NCBI RefSeq assembly: GCF_019733355.1
Contig: NZ_JAIHLQ010000026.1
Coordinates: 1 to 64,000, forward strand
Length of the DNA stretch: 64,000 nucleotides
Direction: 5' to 3'
From: Pseudomonas baetica
GTDB taxonomy: Bacteria > Pseudomonadota > Gammaproteobacteria > Pseudomonadales > Pseudomonadaceae
The notes beneath the pieces were generated by a model, which saw only the letters and a list, made by a program, of their open reading frames with translations, was not told where the DNA came from and did no database searches. Of this stretch, positions 7,348-16,769 are shown in pieces. Numbering within the stretch: position 1 is the stretch's first letter; the number at the start of each line of letters is the position of its first letter. Both the position numbers and the translations under genes were made by a program.

Positions 7348-8286
7348 CTACATCTCCACGGAGGCTACCCGAGCCCGACCGGCGTTCTTCGCTTCGTAGA
7401 GCTGCATGTCCGCCGCGTCTATCAAGGCCTCGAAAGCAAGAACGCCCGTAGGGGTCACAGTCGCCACCCCCAGAGAGATGGTCACCACATGATCGGCATC
7501 GGAGGTCGAATGTTCGATGGCCAACGCTCGAACATTCGCTTGCATTTTTTCTGCAATCTCGACGGCTCCCGCATGACTGGTCGTGGGCAAAAGGCAGGCA
7601 AACTCTTCGCCGCCGTATCGAGCGACCAGGTCGTAGGGGCGTCTGACCGTTTCAGATAACGCCTGAGCAACAGACCTCAGGCAACTGTCTCCAGCCTGAT
7701 GGCCATACTGGTCGTTGTAGCGTTTGAAAAAGTCGACATCGGCCAGGATCAGCGACAGGGGTTTTTGCTCTCGAAAACACTGGCGCCAATCAGCTGATAT
7801 CTCCTCATCGAATTTGCGCCGATTAGGCACTCCCGTCAGACCATCCAGCAACGCCATGGAGCGCAGCAGATCGTTCTGCAGTTTCAGAGTCAGGTGTGTT
7901 CGCACCCGCGCCCTGACCACGATCGGGTTGATGGGTTTGCTGATGAAATCTACCGCGCCCAGTTCCAGGCCCAGCACCTCATCAGAGTCTTGCTGTTTCG
8001 CCGTAACGAAGATGACAGGAATGTCTTGAGTCGTCGGGTCCGCCTTGAGGCGACGACAGACTTCATGACCGTCCACGCCATCCATGACCACATCCAGTAG
8101 CACCAGATCGGGAATTTGCGCCTGGCATACAGTGATTGCCTGTTCGCCGCTGGTGGCCATGAACACGTCGCAGTCCTCACGAAACAGCTCATGCAGGACC
8201 CGGATATTGGTCGGTTGATCGTCGACAATAAGCAGTTTTGGGCGTTTGTGCGGCTGAAGTAGCCAAGTCTTTTTCAATTGCTCCAT
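7348..8286 (-). CDS. response regulator with diguanylate cyclase (REC-GGDEF)
   Basis: This 312-residue protein has an N-terminal receiver (LLIVDDQPTN, phosphoacceptor in LVLLDVVMDGVDG, VTAKQQD, KPINP). It is followed by a GGDEF domain with LDGLTGVPNRRKFDE and the active-site ARYGGEEF, so it should make cyclic di-GMP. I do not see an RxxD inhibitory site immediately before GGEEF. Its ATG shares one base with the stop of the hybrid kinase (TGATG), which strongly suggests coupled translation and a phosphorelay link to that kinase. Confidence 0.92.
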   Translation of the reverse strand: MEQLKKTWLLQPHKRPKLLIVDDQPTNIRVLHELFREDCDVFMATSGEQAITVCQAQIPDLVLLDVVMDGVDGHEVCRRLKADPTTQDIPVIFVTAKQQDSDEVLGLELGAVDFISKPINPIVVRARVRTHLTLKLQNDLLRSMALLDGLTGVPNRRKFDEEISADWRQCFREQKPLSLILADVDFFKRYNDQYGHQAGDSCLRSVAQALSETVRRPYDLVARYGGEEFACLLPTTSHAGAVEIAEKMQANVRALAIEHSTSDADHVVTISLGVATVTPTGVLAFEALIDAADMQLYEAKNAGRARVASVEM

Positions 8287-11200
8287 CAGGCAGATCTCAA
8301 CAGTTCACGCCCTATGGGCATCGCAGCACTAAAGTCCAACGACTGCACCATAACAACGAGTTCGTTGAATTGCGGGCGCAGTGCCGGGGGCGTTTTTGAC
8401 AGCAGTCCAGTTGTCAGTTCAATGGCTTGAAGATTACCGGTTTCCAGCAAGAGCAAAATCACTTCAAGGGACTCTTTCCATTGCGCAGATTCCATGACTT
8501 CCCTATCGGTAAGGATTTCTGTTGATGGGCTCTGAGAAAATTCGACATTCATCTGTAAAAGGCTTTGTTGCAGCAGCCTGCCAAGCTCCTCAAACCAGGA
8601 GGGGTCAGCCAAGAGCCTTGCTGCGGATTCAGCATCCTCGTGTTTAAGCTTGTGCTCCAGATCGCCGGCCAACCGTGACAATGCCCTGGCCCCCATGGTG
8701 CCGCTGCTGCCTTTAATGGCGTGGAGAACGAAAACAGCCCCCGACGCCTCTTGTCGCTGGATCTGATCATGCAACTGCACCAGTTGTTTTTCCAGCTCGG
8801 GGCCAAAGTTCATCAATACATTGCGGATCAACTCGAGGTTACCGCCAAAGCGATTGATGATCGACTGCCGGTCCTCAATGAGGGCCTCATCCCTGTCGGT
8901 TTGCACAAGGCCTGTCGATGTTTGACTGCCCTCGCGGCCGGTTTGACAGAGCAGCGTCACGACCAGTTGTTCCAGGTCTACCGGTTTACCGACGTGCTCA
9001 TTCATCCCCGCTGCAAGGCAGGCTTCTCGGTCTGCACTGGAGGCATTGGCCGTCATTGCCACAATCGGTAACGCCGCAAAACGCGAGTCGGCACGAATGC
9101 GACGGGTTGCCTCCAGGCCATCGATATCCGGCATCTGGATATCCATCAATACGGCGTCGAAGGGCACACGCTCATTCATCACCTTGCTGACGCCCTCCAA
9201 CCCACACTCAGCCAGCGTCACCTGAGCACCTTCACTGGACAGCAGTTCATTGGCAATCTGCCGATTGAGCATATTGTCTTCCACCACCAGCAAGCGCAGC
9301 CCCGCCAAGCGCTGTGACCTGGCACCCGCTGGTTGCACCCGCGCAGATTGCAGAGGGTCTTTGCCCTCGAAAGCTCGCTGAACCGAGTCGGCCAACTGCT
9401 TGGGAGTCACAGGTTTGGTGAGAAACCCGGCAAAGGGAGCATCGCCCTCAAGATAGGCATCTGTCAGCACTTCACGGCCGTAGGCGGTGATCATGATGAT
9501 CAGTGGTGGTGGCGCGTCACGGCTCTGCTGCTTGATCAATTGCGCAGCGTTCAAGCCATCCATCCCCGACATCCGCCAATCCATCAGCACGACATCGTAA
9601 GCCTCGCCGCGCGATTGGGCGCTGTTGACCCGTTCCACTGCTTGCGCGCCTTCACTCACATAGTCTGCGGTCCATCCCAGCGCATGAACGGTTCGTAACA
9701 ACAGTTCGCCCGCCATTGCGTTGTCGTCGACGACCAGTAGGCGCATCGGCACATCAACGCCTGGGCAGTCGGATCGCAGCAGCGCGTTCTGAGCGACATC
9801 CAGGGTGATATCGAACCAGAAGCGACTTCCGACGCCGTACTGGCTCTCCACTTGCAACTCTCCGCCCATCAAACCGACCAACCGCTTGCAGATCACCAGC
9901 CCCAGACCGGTGCCACCAAAGCGCCTGGAGGTTGAAGCTTCCGCTTGGGTAAAACCTTCGAAAATGCGCTGAAGTTGCTCCGGGCTGATGCCGATGCCGG
10001 TATCAGAGACAGCGATGCGTAATTCAACGGCATTTTCCGTGCGCATCCGTTGTTCAACGCTGACGACTATCTGGCCTTGCGGGGTGAACTTGAGCGCATT
10101 ACCCGCCAGGTTGATCAGCACTTGTTGCAGTCGCAGGCTATCGCCGATCAGGCCGTTGGGCAGGTTGGCGTCCAGGTCGAACATGACCTCAACCTCTTTC
10201 TCACCCTGGTTGCCTGCCAGCACGACGGCAAGATCGCGCATCAACGACTCAAGTTCGAACGGGTGCACATCGAGTTGCAACTTGTCCGCCTCGATCTTGG
10301 AATAATCGAGAATGTCATTGAGCAAGCCCAGCAGCGATTTCGCGGCGCCCTGCGCTTTGCTCACGTAATCGAGCTGGCGCCCATCAAGCGGAGTGTTTTG
10401 CACCAACTGCAACATGCCCAGCACAGCGTTCATCGGCGTGCGAATCTCATGGCTCATGTTGGCGAGAAAGGCCGACTTCGCCGCACTCGCCAGATCGGCC
10501 TGCTCTTTGGCGTAAAGCAGGCGCGATTCCAGCTCGCGCTGGGAGGTGATGTCCCGGTTGATACCGGTCACACGCAGCGCTGCCCCGGATGGAGTGCGCT
10601 CGATCTGCGCGGCGGCATGGATAAAGCGAATCTGGCTGTCCGGGCCTGTGACCCGGAATACCGTGTCGTACTCATCCACCCCATCGACGGCGGCACTGAG
10701 CCTTGCAGCCGCAGCCTCGACATCATCAGGGTGAACACGGATGTACCAATGCATATAGTTCAGGCCGTTGCCACGCAACGTCAAAGGCTGCCCGTAAAAC
10801 TCGAACATGCGGTCATTCCATTGCAAGGCATTGTCCGACAACGTCCAGGACCAGATCCCCAGTTCCGCCACTTCCGCGGCCATCAGCAATTGATGATGCA
10901 CCGCCATCAGTTCGCTGCGCTGTCGCTGTGTCGTTTCCAGGCTTGCCGCCAGCTCCTTTTCTGCCGCTTTACGTTCGGTGATATCGACGGCGATGCCAAG
11001 GTAGCCAGTCAATTTCCCATCGTCATCGCGCATGGAGGTGACGACCAGCGTGACAGGAAACCGTGAGCCATCCTTGCGTACGTAAGTCCACTCTCGAGTT
11101 TCTGCGCTTTCATGCTCGGGTTTATGGGTAAACACACCAATGCCATTAATGGTCTGGCCATACTCCTGGCTCAGTTCCTGCCCCCGCGCAGTGACTTCAT

Positions 11201-12830
11201 CGGCTACATGGAAGAGTGCCGGCGTGTGCTTGCCCAGCACCTCTTCGGCGTCATAACCCAACAAATGCTCGGCGCCGTTATTGAAGACACGAATGACGCC
11301 TTCAAGATCTGTCGCAATGATCGACACCTCAGTGGCCGAGCGCAGCACGCTGTCCAACAACACGTTGAGGCGCTGCAGTTCTGACGTTCGCTGTGCGACC
11401 TGATCTTCCAGGCTTGAATTAAGTTCGAGAATCCGGGCCTCTGCGGCCTTTTTGGCCGAAATGTCCCTGATTGTCTTGGAGGCACCGACGACGCGGCCAC
11501 CCTCGCCATAAATCGGAGAGATGCTCGCGGAGACGTCGATCAGTTGTCCGTCTTTGTGACGGCGCTGAGTATCAAAACTATCGATACGATCGCCCGCCCT
11601 GACACGCTCAAGGATGTGCACCTCCTCACTGGCCAGCTCCGAGGGAACAATCAGATTGGCCAGTGTGTGGCCCACGGCTTCTTGCGAGGTAAACCCAAAA
11701 AGATGCTCAGCCCCTTTGTTCCAGTTGGTGACAATGCCATCAAGGGTTTTACCGATAATCGCCTCTGCCGAGCTTTCAACAATGGCGGCCAGCCTTGCCT
11801 GTTCGGCAATTACCTGACGTCGACGTTGACGACTGACACTGCCGACACCCACCAGTGTCGCCAAAAGAAGGGTGAGAACACCGCCCAGCAACAGCACCAC
11901 CTTCGGTGAGACCTGACGCAAACGCTGGATGAACAGCGAATTGGCGCCAAGTTCGATTTGCCACCGCCGGCCGTAAACCTCGCGCTCCACTTGATGAGTG
12001 ATCAGCGTTGCAGAGCTGGCCGAGTTGTCGGCGCTCTCATAAAACAACGTCTCTTGCCCCGGGACAGTGATGTCCCTCAATCTCAGGTGCACGGCCTTGT
12101 CTTCTATGCGAAGCCCCGTGAGTACCTGCTCGGTCTGCAAGACTGCATAGCTCCAGCCAAACGCGGCGGCGTCACGTTCGGCTGCCGTTGCGGGTGTCAC
12201 GCCGTTGCGAAAAATGGGCATCAACAACAAGAACGACTGCTGCGGTTTGCCTATGGCCTGTACCAGTGTGATGGGCGCTGTTATCCGCGTCATGCCGCTC
12301 TGTATTGCAGAGTGAGCAGCTTCGCGCCGAGCAGGTTCCGACGCTATGTCCAGGCCAATGGCGGGCTGATTACCTTCAACAGGTTCGACATACTGGATAA
12401 CGTAGCGCTCGCCAGGATGAGCCGAGAGTTGACGAATGGAGAAGTCAGCGGCGCCATCGGCACGAGCGGACTTGATAAACGCGCTTTCATCGCGCTGCGC
12501 TACGCGCCTGACAAACCCAATAGCTCTTGCGCCGGGAAACTCCACCGCCAGGTCACGCGTTTTTTGATAACGACTGAACAGTTCACGACTTATCCCCTGC
12601 TCCCCCGCTGTCACCACAGCCCCCCGAGCACCTCGCAAACCGTACTGGTAAAGATTGAGGCGACTTAAAACCAATTCTGCGGCATCCGCTGTAGCTGCAA
12701 CGATCGCTTCTTGAGCGTGGCGCTCGTTGATACGATCAAGCACCCAGCTACCCAGAACGCTTGCCCCCAAGCCCACAGCCAAAGTAATCGCTACGCCCCA
12801 GTTAAATGCAAAAAATCTGAATTTCTTCAC
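8286..12830 (-). CDS. CHASE-PAS hybrid sensor histidine kinase with two receivers and HPt
   Basis: This 1514-residue kinase has, in order: TM1 (about 10-30), a periplasmic CHASE-type domain (about 70-270, with GARAIGFVRRV and ERYVIQYVEPVEGN), TM2 (about 315-335), three PAS domains (about 345-770), HisKA (FLANMSHEIRTPMNAVLG), HATPase (NALKFTPQG, DTGIGISPEQL, FGGTGLGLVICKRL), receiver 1 (VVLMDWRMSGMDG), receiver 2 (AVLMDIQMPDIDG) and an HPt domain (VLHAIKGSSGTMGA). It can carry out a full phosphorelay alone and pass phosphate to the adjacent REC proteins. The downstream REC-GGDEF gene overlaps it by one base. Confidence 0.93.
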   Translation of the reverse strand: MKKFRFFAFNWGVAITLAVGLGASVLGSWVLDRINERHAQEAIVAATADAAELVLSRLNLYQYGLRGARGAVVTAGEQGISRELFSRYQKTRDLAVEFPGARAIGFVRRVAQRDESAFIKSARADGAADFSIRQLSAHPGERYVIQYVEPVEGNQPAIGLDIASEPARREAAHSAIQSGMTRITAPITLVQAIGKPQQSFLLLMPIFRNGVTPATAAERDAAAFGWSYAVLQTEQVLTGLRIEDKAVHLRLRDITVPGQETLFYESADNSASSATLITHQVEREVYGRRWQIELGANSLFIQRLRQVSPKVVLLLGGVLTLLLATLVGVGSVSRQRRRQVIAEQARLAAIVESSAEAIIGKTLDGIVTNWNKGAEHLFGFTSQEAVGHTLANLIVPSELASEEVHILERVRAGDRIDSFDTQRRHKDGQLIDVSASISPIYGEGGRVVGASKTIRDISAKKAAEARILELNSSLEDQVAQRTSELQRLNVLLDSVLRSATEVSIIATDLEGVIRVFNNGAEHLLGYDAEEVLGKHTPALFHVADEVTARGQELSQEYGQTINGIGVFTHKPEHESAETREWTYVRKDGSRFPVTLVVTSMRDDDGKLTGYLGIAVDITERKAAEKELAASLETTQRQRSELMAVHHQLLMAAEVAELGIWSWTLSDNALQWNDRMFEFYGQPLTLRGNGLNYMHWYIRVHPDDVEAAAARLSAAVDGVDEYDTVFRVTGPDSQIRFIHAAAQIERTPSGAALRVTGINRDITSQRELESRLLYAKEQADLASAAKSAFLANMSHEIRTPMNAVLGMLQLVQNTPLDGRQLDYVSKAQGAAKSLLGLLNDILDYSKIEADKLQLDVHPFELESLMRDLAVVLAGNQGEKEVEVMFDLDANLPNGLIGDSLRLQQVLINLAGNALKFTPQGQIVVSVEQRMRTENAVELRIAVSDTGIGISPEQLQRIFEGFTQAEASTSRRFGGTGLGLVICKRLVGLMGGELQVESQYGVGSRFWFDITLDVAQNALLRSDCPGVDVPMRLLVVDDNAMAGELLLRTVHALGWTADYVSEGAQAVERVNSAQSRGEAYDVVLMDWRMSGMDGLNAAQLIKQQSRDAPPPLIIMITAYGREVLTDAYLEGDAPFAGFLTKPVTPKQLADSVQRAFEGKDPLQSARVQPAGARSQRLAGLRLLVVEDNMLNRQIANELLSSEGAQVTLAECGLEGVSKVMNERVPFDAVLMDIQMPDIDGLEATRRIRADSRFAALPIVAMTANASSADREACLAAGMNEHVGKPVDLEQLVVTLLCQTGREGSQTSTGLVQTDRDEALIEDRQSIINRFGGNLELIRNVLMNFGPELEKQLVQLHDQIQRQEASGAVFVLHAIKGSSGTMGARALSRLAGDLEHKLKHEDAESAARLLADPSWFEELGRLLQQSLLQMNVEFSQSPSTEILTDREVMESAQWKESLEVILLLLETGNLQAIELTTGLLSKTPPALRPQFNELVVMVQSLDFSAAMPIGRELLRSA

Positions 12831-12904
12831 CCGGTTTGCCCTGTTGCAGAAGACCTTCAGCCTTCAAATTTAAAGTTCGACCCTGTCAGGGAGGCATTTG
12901 CAAC

Positions 12905-14614
12905 TTAGCTCAGCGTGGGAACAGTAACCTCAAGCCCAGCGGATAAAAACGACTTTATTTGAGCAAAGTTGATCGGACGGCAATACAGATAACCTTGCAT
13001 GATCTGACAACCTTGTTTTAGAAGCGCATCGGCCTGTTCCTGGGTTTCAACACCTTCGGCCACCAGTTCCAGACCTAGCGCCTGACCTAACTTGATGATT
13101 GCTTCGATGATGGCCGAATCGCTTTTATCGGTGAGCATGTCTCGCACAAAACTCTGATCTATTTTCAGAACATCGATTGGAAACCGTTTCAGGTAAGCCA
13201 GGCTTGAATAACCGGTGCCAAAATCGTCGATCGAAATACGCACGCCGAGCGTTTTGAGATGAAAGAGGGTTTCTCGCGCGCTATCAATGTCCTTCGCCAG
13301 TACACCCTCGGTGATCTCCAGTTCCAGATATCGCCCCTCCAATCCAGACTCAAGCAGGATGCCTTCGACCATGGTCAGAAAGGACGCCTCGCGAAATTGC
13401 ACGACGGAGATATTCACGCTGATGGAGATGTCGTGACCCAGCTCACGAAGTGTCCTGGTGTCCTTGCAAGCCTGGAGCAAAACGTACTTGCCAATAGGGA
13501 TGATCAGCCCGGTTTCTTCTGCCAGTGGAATGAAATCAGCAGGAGAAACCAGCCCCCCTTCAGGATTGCGCCAGCGGATCAGCGCCTCCATGCCAATGAT
13601 GCGGTTATGCCGGGCATCAACCTTCGCCTGGTAAAAAACCTCAAAAACGCCTTCTTCCAAAGCGTTGCGCATGTGGCGTTCAAGCAGGTGCCTGGCGCGC
13701 ATGCTGCTCTCGATATGCGAGGAAAAAAAACAGTAGCGATTACGGCCTGAGAGCTTCGCCTGGTACATGGCCGCATCAGCATGCCGGTGCAGCGATTCCA
13801 TGTCGTCGCTGTCTTCAGGGAAGACGCTGATGCCGATGCTCGCTGAAAGGTCGTAACGGTTACCTTGAATTGAAAAAGGACTGGAGAGGGTCGCGAGCAA
13901 CCTTTGCGCGAAGTCCCCCATGGCATCGAACCCGACCACCTCCGGCAGGAGCAGGATGAACTCGTCTCCCCCTTGCCGGCTGACAGTGTCCTCCATGCGC
14001 AGGGAACCCGATATTCGCGCTGCAACCTCCCGCAGCACCAGATCACCGACCGAGTGGCCCATCGAATCGTTGATGACCTTGAAGTTGTCCAGATCAATCA
14101 CGAGCATCGCCACACGACCCTGCCTGCGACGAGCCTTTTGCAAGGCCTGCTCGGTGCGATCCTGCAACAGGATCCGGTTGGGCAGGCCCGTCAGAGCATC
14201 GTGATTGGCGAGCCTCTTGGCCTCAACGCGCAAGGCGATGTGAGCTTTGATATGGGCTCTGGCAACCGGAATATTCAACGGCTTTTGAATGAAGTCCACG
14301 CCGCCGCACTCCATAGCCAGTAATTCAGCGTTTGTTTGCGTATGAGCGCTGACAAAAATGACCGCGACGCTAAACAGTTCCGGGTCAGACTTGAGTATCC
14401 GACACACCTCGAAACCGTTCATGCCGGGCATTTCGATGTCGAGCAAGACCACATCGGGCCTGAACTGACGAGCCATCTCGAGGGCTTCCCGACCACTTTG
14501 GGCCGTATGGACCTCAGCCAGGTCAGACACGGCACTGCTCAGTGTTCTCAAGGCGGTGATCTGGTCATCAACGATCAGGAGGACCGGTTTGAGACTAAAC
14601 GGCTTATTGCGCAT
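12905..14614 (-). CDS. response regulator with GGDEF and EAL domains
   Basis: This 569-residue protein has a receiver (LLIVDDQITAL, VVLLDIEMPGMNG, KPLNI), a GGDEF domain with the intact motif RQGGDEF, and an EAL domain with intact MEALIRW and DDFGTGYSSL. Both cyclase and phosphodiesterase activity are possible. I chose ATG 14614 because GAGGAG lies 8 bases upstream and the protein then begins at the receiver domain; the longer reading to 14698 adds an unrelated 28-residue N-terminus. It lies 74 bp upstream of the hybrid kinase on the same strand. Confidence 0.92.
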   Translation of the reverse strand: MRNKPFSLKPVLLIVDDQITALRTLSSAVSDLAEVHTAQSGREALEMARQFRPDVVLLDIEMPGMNGFEVCRILKSDPELFSVAVIFVSAHTQTNAELLAMECGGVDFIQKPLNIPVARAHIKAHIALRVEAKRLANHDALTGLPNRILLQDRTEQALQKARRRQGRVAMLVIDLDNFKVINDSMGHSVGDLVLREVAARISGSLRMEDTVSRQGGDEFILLLPEVVGFDAMGDFAQRLLATLSSPFSIQGNRYDLSASIGISVFPEDSDDMESLHRHADAAMYQAKLSGRNRYCFFSSHIESSMRARHLLERHMRNALEEGVFEVFYQAKVDARHNRIIGMEALIRWRNPEGGLVSPADFIPLAEETGLIIPIGKYVLLQACKDTRTLRELGHDISISVNISVVQFREASFLTMVEGILLESGLEGRYLELEITEGVLAKDIDSARETLFHLKTLGVRISIDDFGTGYSSLAYLKRFPIDVLKIDQSFVRDMLTDKSDSAIIEAIIKLGQALGLELVAEGVETQEQADALLKQGCQIMQGYLYCRPINFAQIKSFLSAGLEVTVPTLS

Positions 14615-14700
14615 TCCGTTGCTCCTCGCAAATTCCTTGCATTGAATACCCGACAACCCTGAGTCAACGCCCTGCTCCACCCTCGCACTACCCGACACGC

Positions 14701-15825
14701 TCAGGCCAGACCGGCCAACCGCTGAAGCCTTTCAACGTCTGCTTCTGGTTCGCCATTGCTCATGGCGGCGGCCAAACGCATCACGATCTGCGCACGACGC
14801 ACTTGCAGGGTCGGCAAGACATAAATAGCACCAATCAGCTCACGCAGAACCATCGGCAGCCCCCAGCTTGCTTTCAATCGAACGGCAAAAGGCGCTGCAA
14901 AATCGCGGACAGCGTGCGAGAGCGCCTCTTCGCTAACGCTATTGCCCAGGTTCTCCCATTTCTGGGTCTGGTAATACACACAGAGTTCGCCCATGCGATG
15001 CAACAAGGCGGCCGTTTGCATCGGCGCAGGATCAAGCGCGCACTGCTGGGCCAGAAGCACAACCCGTTCAGCCAAACGCTCGGAATCATCCAGGAGAGCC
15101 TGAACCCCGGGCATGAGCATCGCGCCGGGTTGCGTTGCGATCTGTCGCAACGCCTGGCTGATCGCCAGATTAACGCTGGTCAACCCGCCTAACCGGGTGA
15201 GTGCCGCTTTCAGGTTCGTGCACGGCTGGCCCTGGCCGAGATACGCGGCGCTGTTGGCGGCAGCGATCAGATGGGCGCACAAGGCCGGGTCATACTGCCA
15301 ATCATTGGCGAGTTCGCGCAGATCCAGTACGGCGCCGCCATAGCCAAGCTGAAGCTTTTCCTTTACCGAGGCGAGTAAAGGCAAGTCCAGTTCGTCCGCA
15401 GTCAAACTAGCGAGATAGATGGGTAAGTCTTCAGTATTGATAGTGGGGGGGCGCAGCGGGTCATCAGGCGGAAGCAGTGCTTCCAAGCGTTGGACAAGGC
15501 GTGAAACCTGAAAGGGCTTGGTAAAAAATGCGCTGATCCTCAGCGATTTCACCGCCAGCACGCTGTCCCGATCGGCGCGCCCGGTGATGATGATCAGCGG
15601 CATGTCGTGATCTTTTTGGCGAATGCTGTGCAGCAGGTCAACGCCAGGCGCATCCGGCAGATTCCAGTCCGCGATGACCAGTTGATAGGCACCTGGCTGC
15701 CAGGCAGCCAACGCGCTAGCGACGTCGATATAGCAATCGACCTGTGCCGCCGGGCGAAGACTCAACACCAGTTGTTTTAAAAGATCTGAAATCCAAGGGT
15801 CATCATCCAGAATCATCACTCGCAT
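14701..15825 (-). CDS. response regulator with HDOD domain
   Basis: This 374-residue protein has an N-terminal receiver (MILDDDPW, phosphoacceptor in LVIADWNLPDAPG, ITGRADRD, KPFQ) and an HDOD-type helical domain (ELDLPLLASVKEKLQLG, LIAAANSAAYLG, ALTRLGG, AALLHRMGELCVYY). HDOD domains resemble HD phosphohydrolases but usually lack the metal-binding HD pair and act as scaffolds in signalling. It is the first gene of the four-gene minus-strand cluster, so it may respond to the same kinase. Confidence 0.88.
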   Translation of the reverse strand: MRVMILDDDPWISDLLKQLVLSLRPAAQVDCYIDVASALAAWQPGAYQLVIADWNLPDAPGVDLLHSIRQKDHDMPLIIITGRADRDSVLAVKSLRISAFFTKPFQVSRLVQRLEALLPPDDPLRPPTINTEDLPIYLASLTADELDLPLLASVKEKLQLGYGGAVLDLRELANDWQYDPALCAHLIAAANSAAYLGQGQPCTNLKAALTRLGGLTSVNLAISQALRQIATQPGAMLMPGVQALLDDSERLAERVVLLAQQCALDPAPMQTAALLHRMGELCVYYQTQKWENLGNSVSEEALSHAVRDFAAPFAVRLKASWGLPMVLRELIGAIYVLPTLQVRRAQIVMRLAAAMSNGEPEADVERLQRLAGLA

Positions 15826-16176
15826 TCGGTAATCCTCACCGGATCGACGGCCTGTTTTACGACGTGTAACAGACTCTCAACCATCCGCAGCAATAGTAGT
15901 CGTTGAGCGTAGATCGTGGGATCCGGTCGTTTTCAACGCAAGACGTGGTGGGTCACTGTGGCGCTAATCTGCAACTCAATTGACCTGCGCGAGTTTTTCA
16001 CAAACAACAAAGTCCGGCTGCATCCTCCGGTTGGCCTGACAGGGTTGGAAGTCGAGCGACGGGGTACGTTTAGCGTCGGTTTGATTCAGATCAGACGCCA
16101 AGGTCTTTAACAGTGTAGAAAGGAATGAGCGCAGTACAACCGCACGTTGCTCTTTCCCTCGCTGGAGGTTCATATC
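15826..16176. other. 351-bp intergenic region
   Basis: This is the divergent control region between the REC-HDOD gene and the GNAT gene. Apart from the ANR-type site at 16081-16094 and a -10-like TGTAGA at 16114-16119, I see no gene, terminator or repeat in it. Confidence 0.7.
16081..16094 (+). promoter_or_regulatory. ANR/FNR-type site
   Basis: TTGAT-TCAG-ATCAG matches the ANR/FNR consensus TTGAT-N4-ATCAA at all but the last base. A -10-like TGTAGA follows at 16114-16119, close to the position expected for a class II (-41.5) site. It suggests low-oxygen induction of the GNAT gene. Confidence 0.55.
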
Positions 16177-16740
16177 ATGCTCACTGTCAAAGACCACAAT
16201 GACCGGGCGACGGCCGCTTATGCCGCGCACACCGGTGAATACTGGATCGAATCGCTCAAGGATGGCCGACATGTATTGATCCGCCCTCTGGCAGACAACG
16301 ACCGCGAGCGCGAGTACACGTTTATCCAGCGCTTGTCCCCCGAGTCCCGCCACATGCGTTTTCTGGCGCAGATCAGCGAGCCGGGCACGGCGCTGCTCGA
16401 TCAGTTGATGGACATCGATCAAAAGCAACGCGCCGCTTTCATTGCGCTGGTTCACGAAAACGGCGAATTGATCGAAATCGGTGTCAGCCGCTACGCCGCC
16501 ACGGGCGAGCAGGAAGGTGAATGCGCCGTGACTGTCGCCGATGAGTGGGCGCATCTGGGCCTAGGCACCTTACTGATGGAGCATCTGATCAAAGCCGCCG
16601 GCAAAAACGGTTTCACGCACCTGTACTCGGTGGACTCGGCCAGCAACACGGCCATGCGCGACCTGGCCAGAGCCTTGGGCTTTGAAACCCATACTGATCC
16701 TGACGATAGCCGCCAGGTCATCCATCGCCTGCATTTGTAG
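16177..16740 (+). CDS. GNAT-family N-acetyltransferase
   Basis: This 187-residue GNAT protein has an N-terminal extension of about 40 residues, then IRPLADNDREREYTFIQRLSPESRHMRF. The acetyl-CoA loop lies in VADEWAHLGLGTLLMEHLIKAA and the final strand region in VDSASNTAMRDLARALGF. The front part resembles the acetyltransferase domain of protein acetyltransferases such as Pat, which raises protein-lysine acetylation as one possibility. ATG 16177 follows GGAGG at 16164-16168; an earlier ATG at 16147 lacks a ribosome site. Expression may be ANR-controlled. Confidence 0.85.
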   Translation: MLTVKDHNDRATAAYAAHTGEYWIESLKDGRHVLIRPLADNDREREYTFIQRLSPESRHMRFLAQISEPGTALLDQLMDIDQKQRAAFIALVHENGELIEIGVSRYAATGEQEGECAVTVADEWAHLGLGTLLMEHLIKAAGKNGFTHLYSVDSASNTAMRDLARALGFETHTDPDDSRQVIHRLHL

Positions 16741-16769
16741 CGCCACGTCGCGCACTTGCAACCAGGGCG

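Noticed and set aside
10050..11066. A 338-codon plus-strand frame inside the hybrid kinase gene
   Set aside because: It is antisense to the PAS and kinase domains, has no family similarity that I recognise, and lacks a ribosome site.
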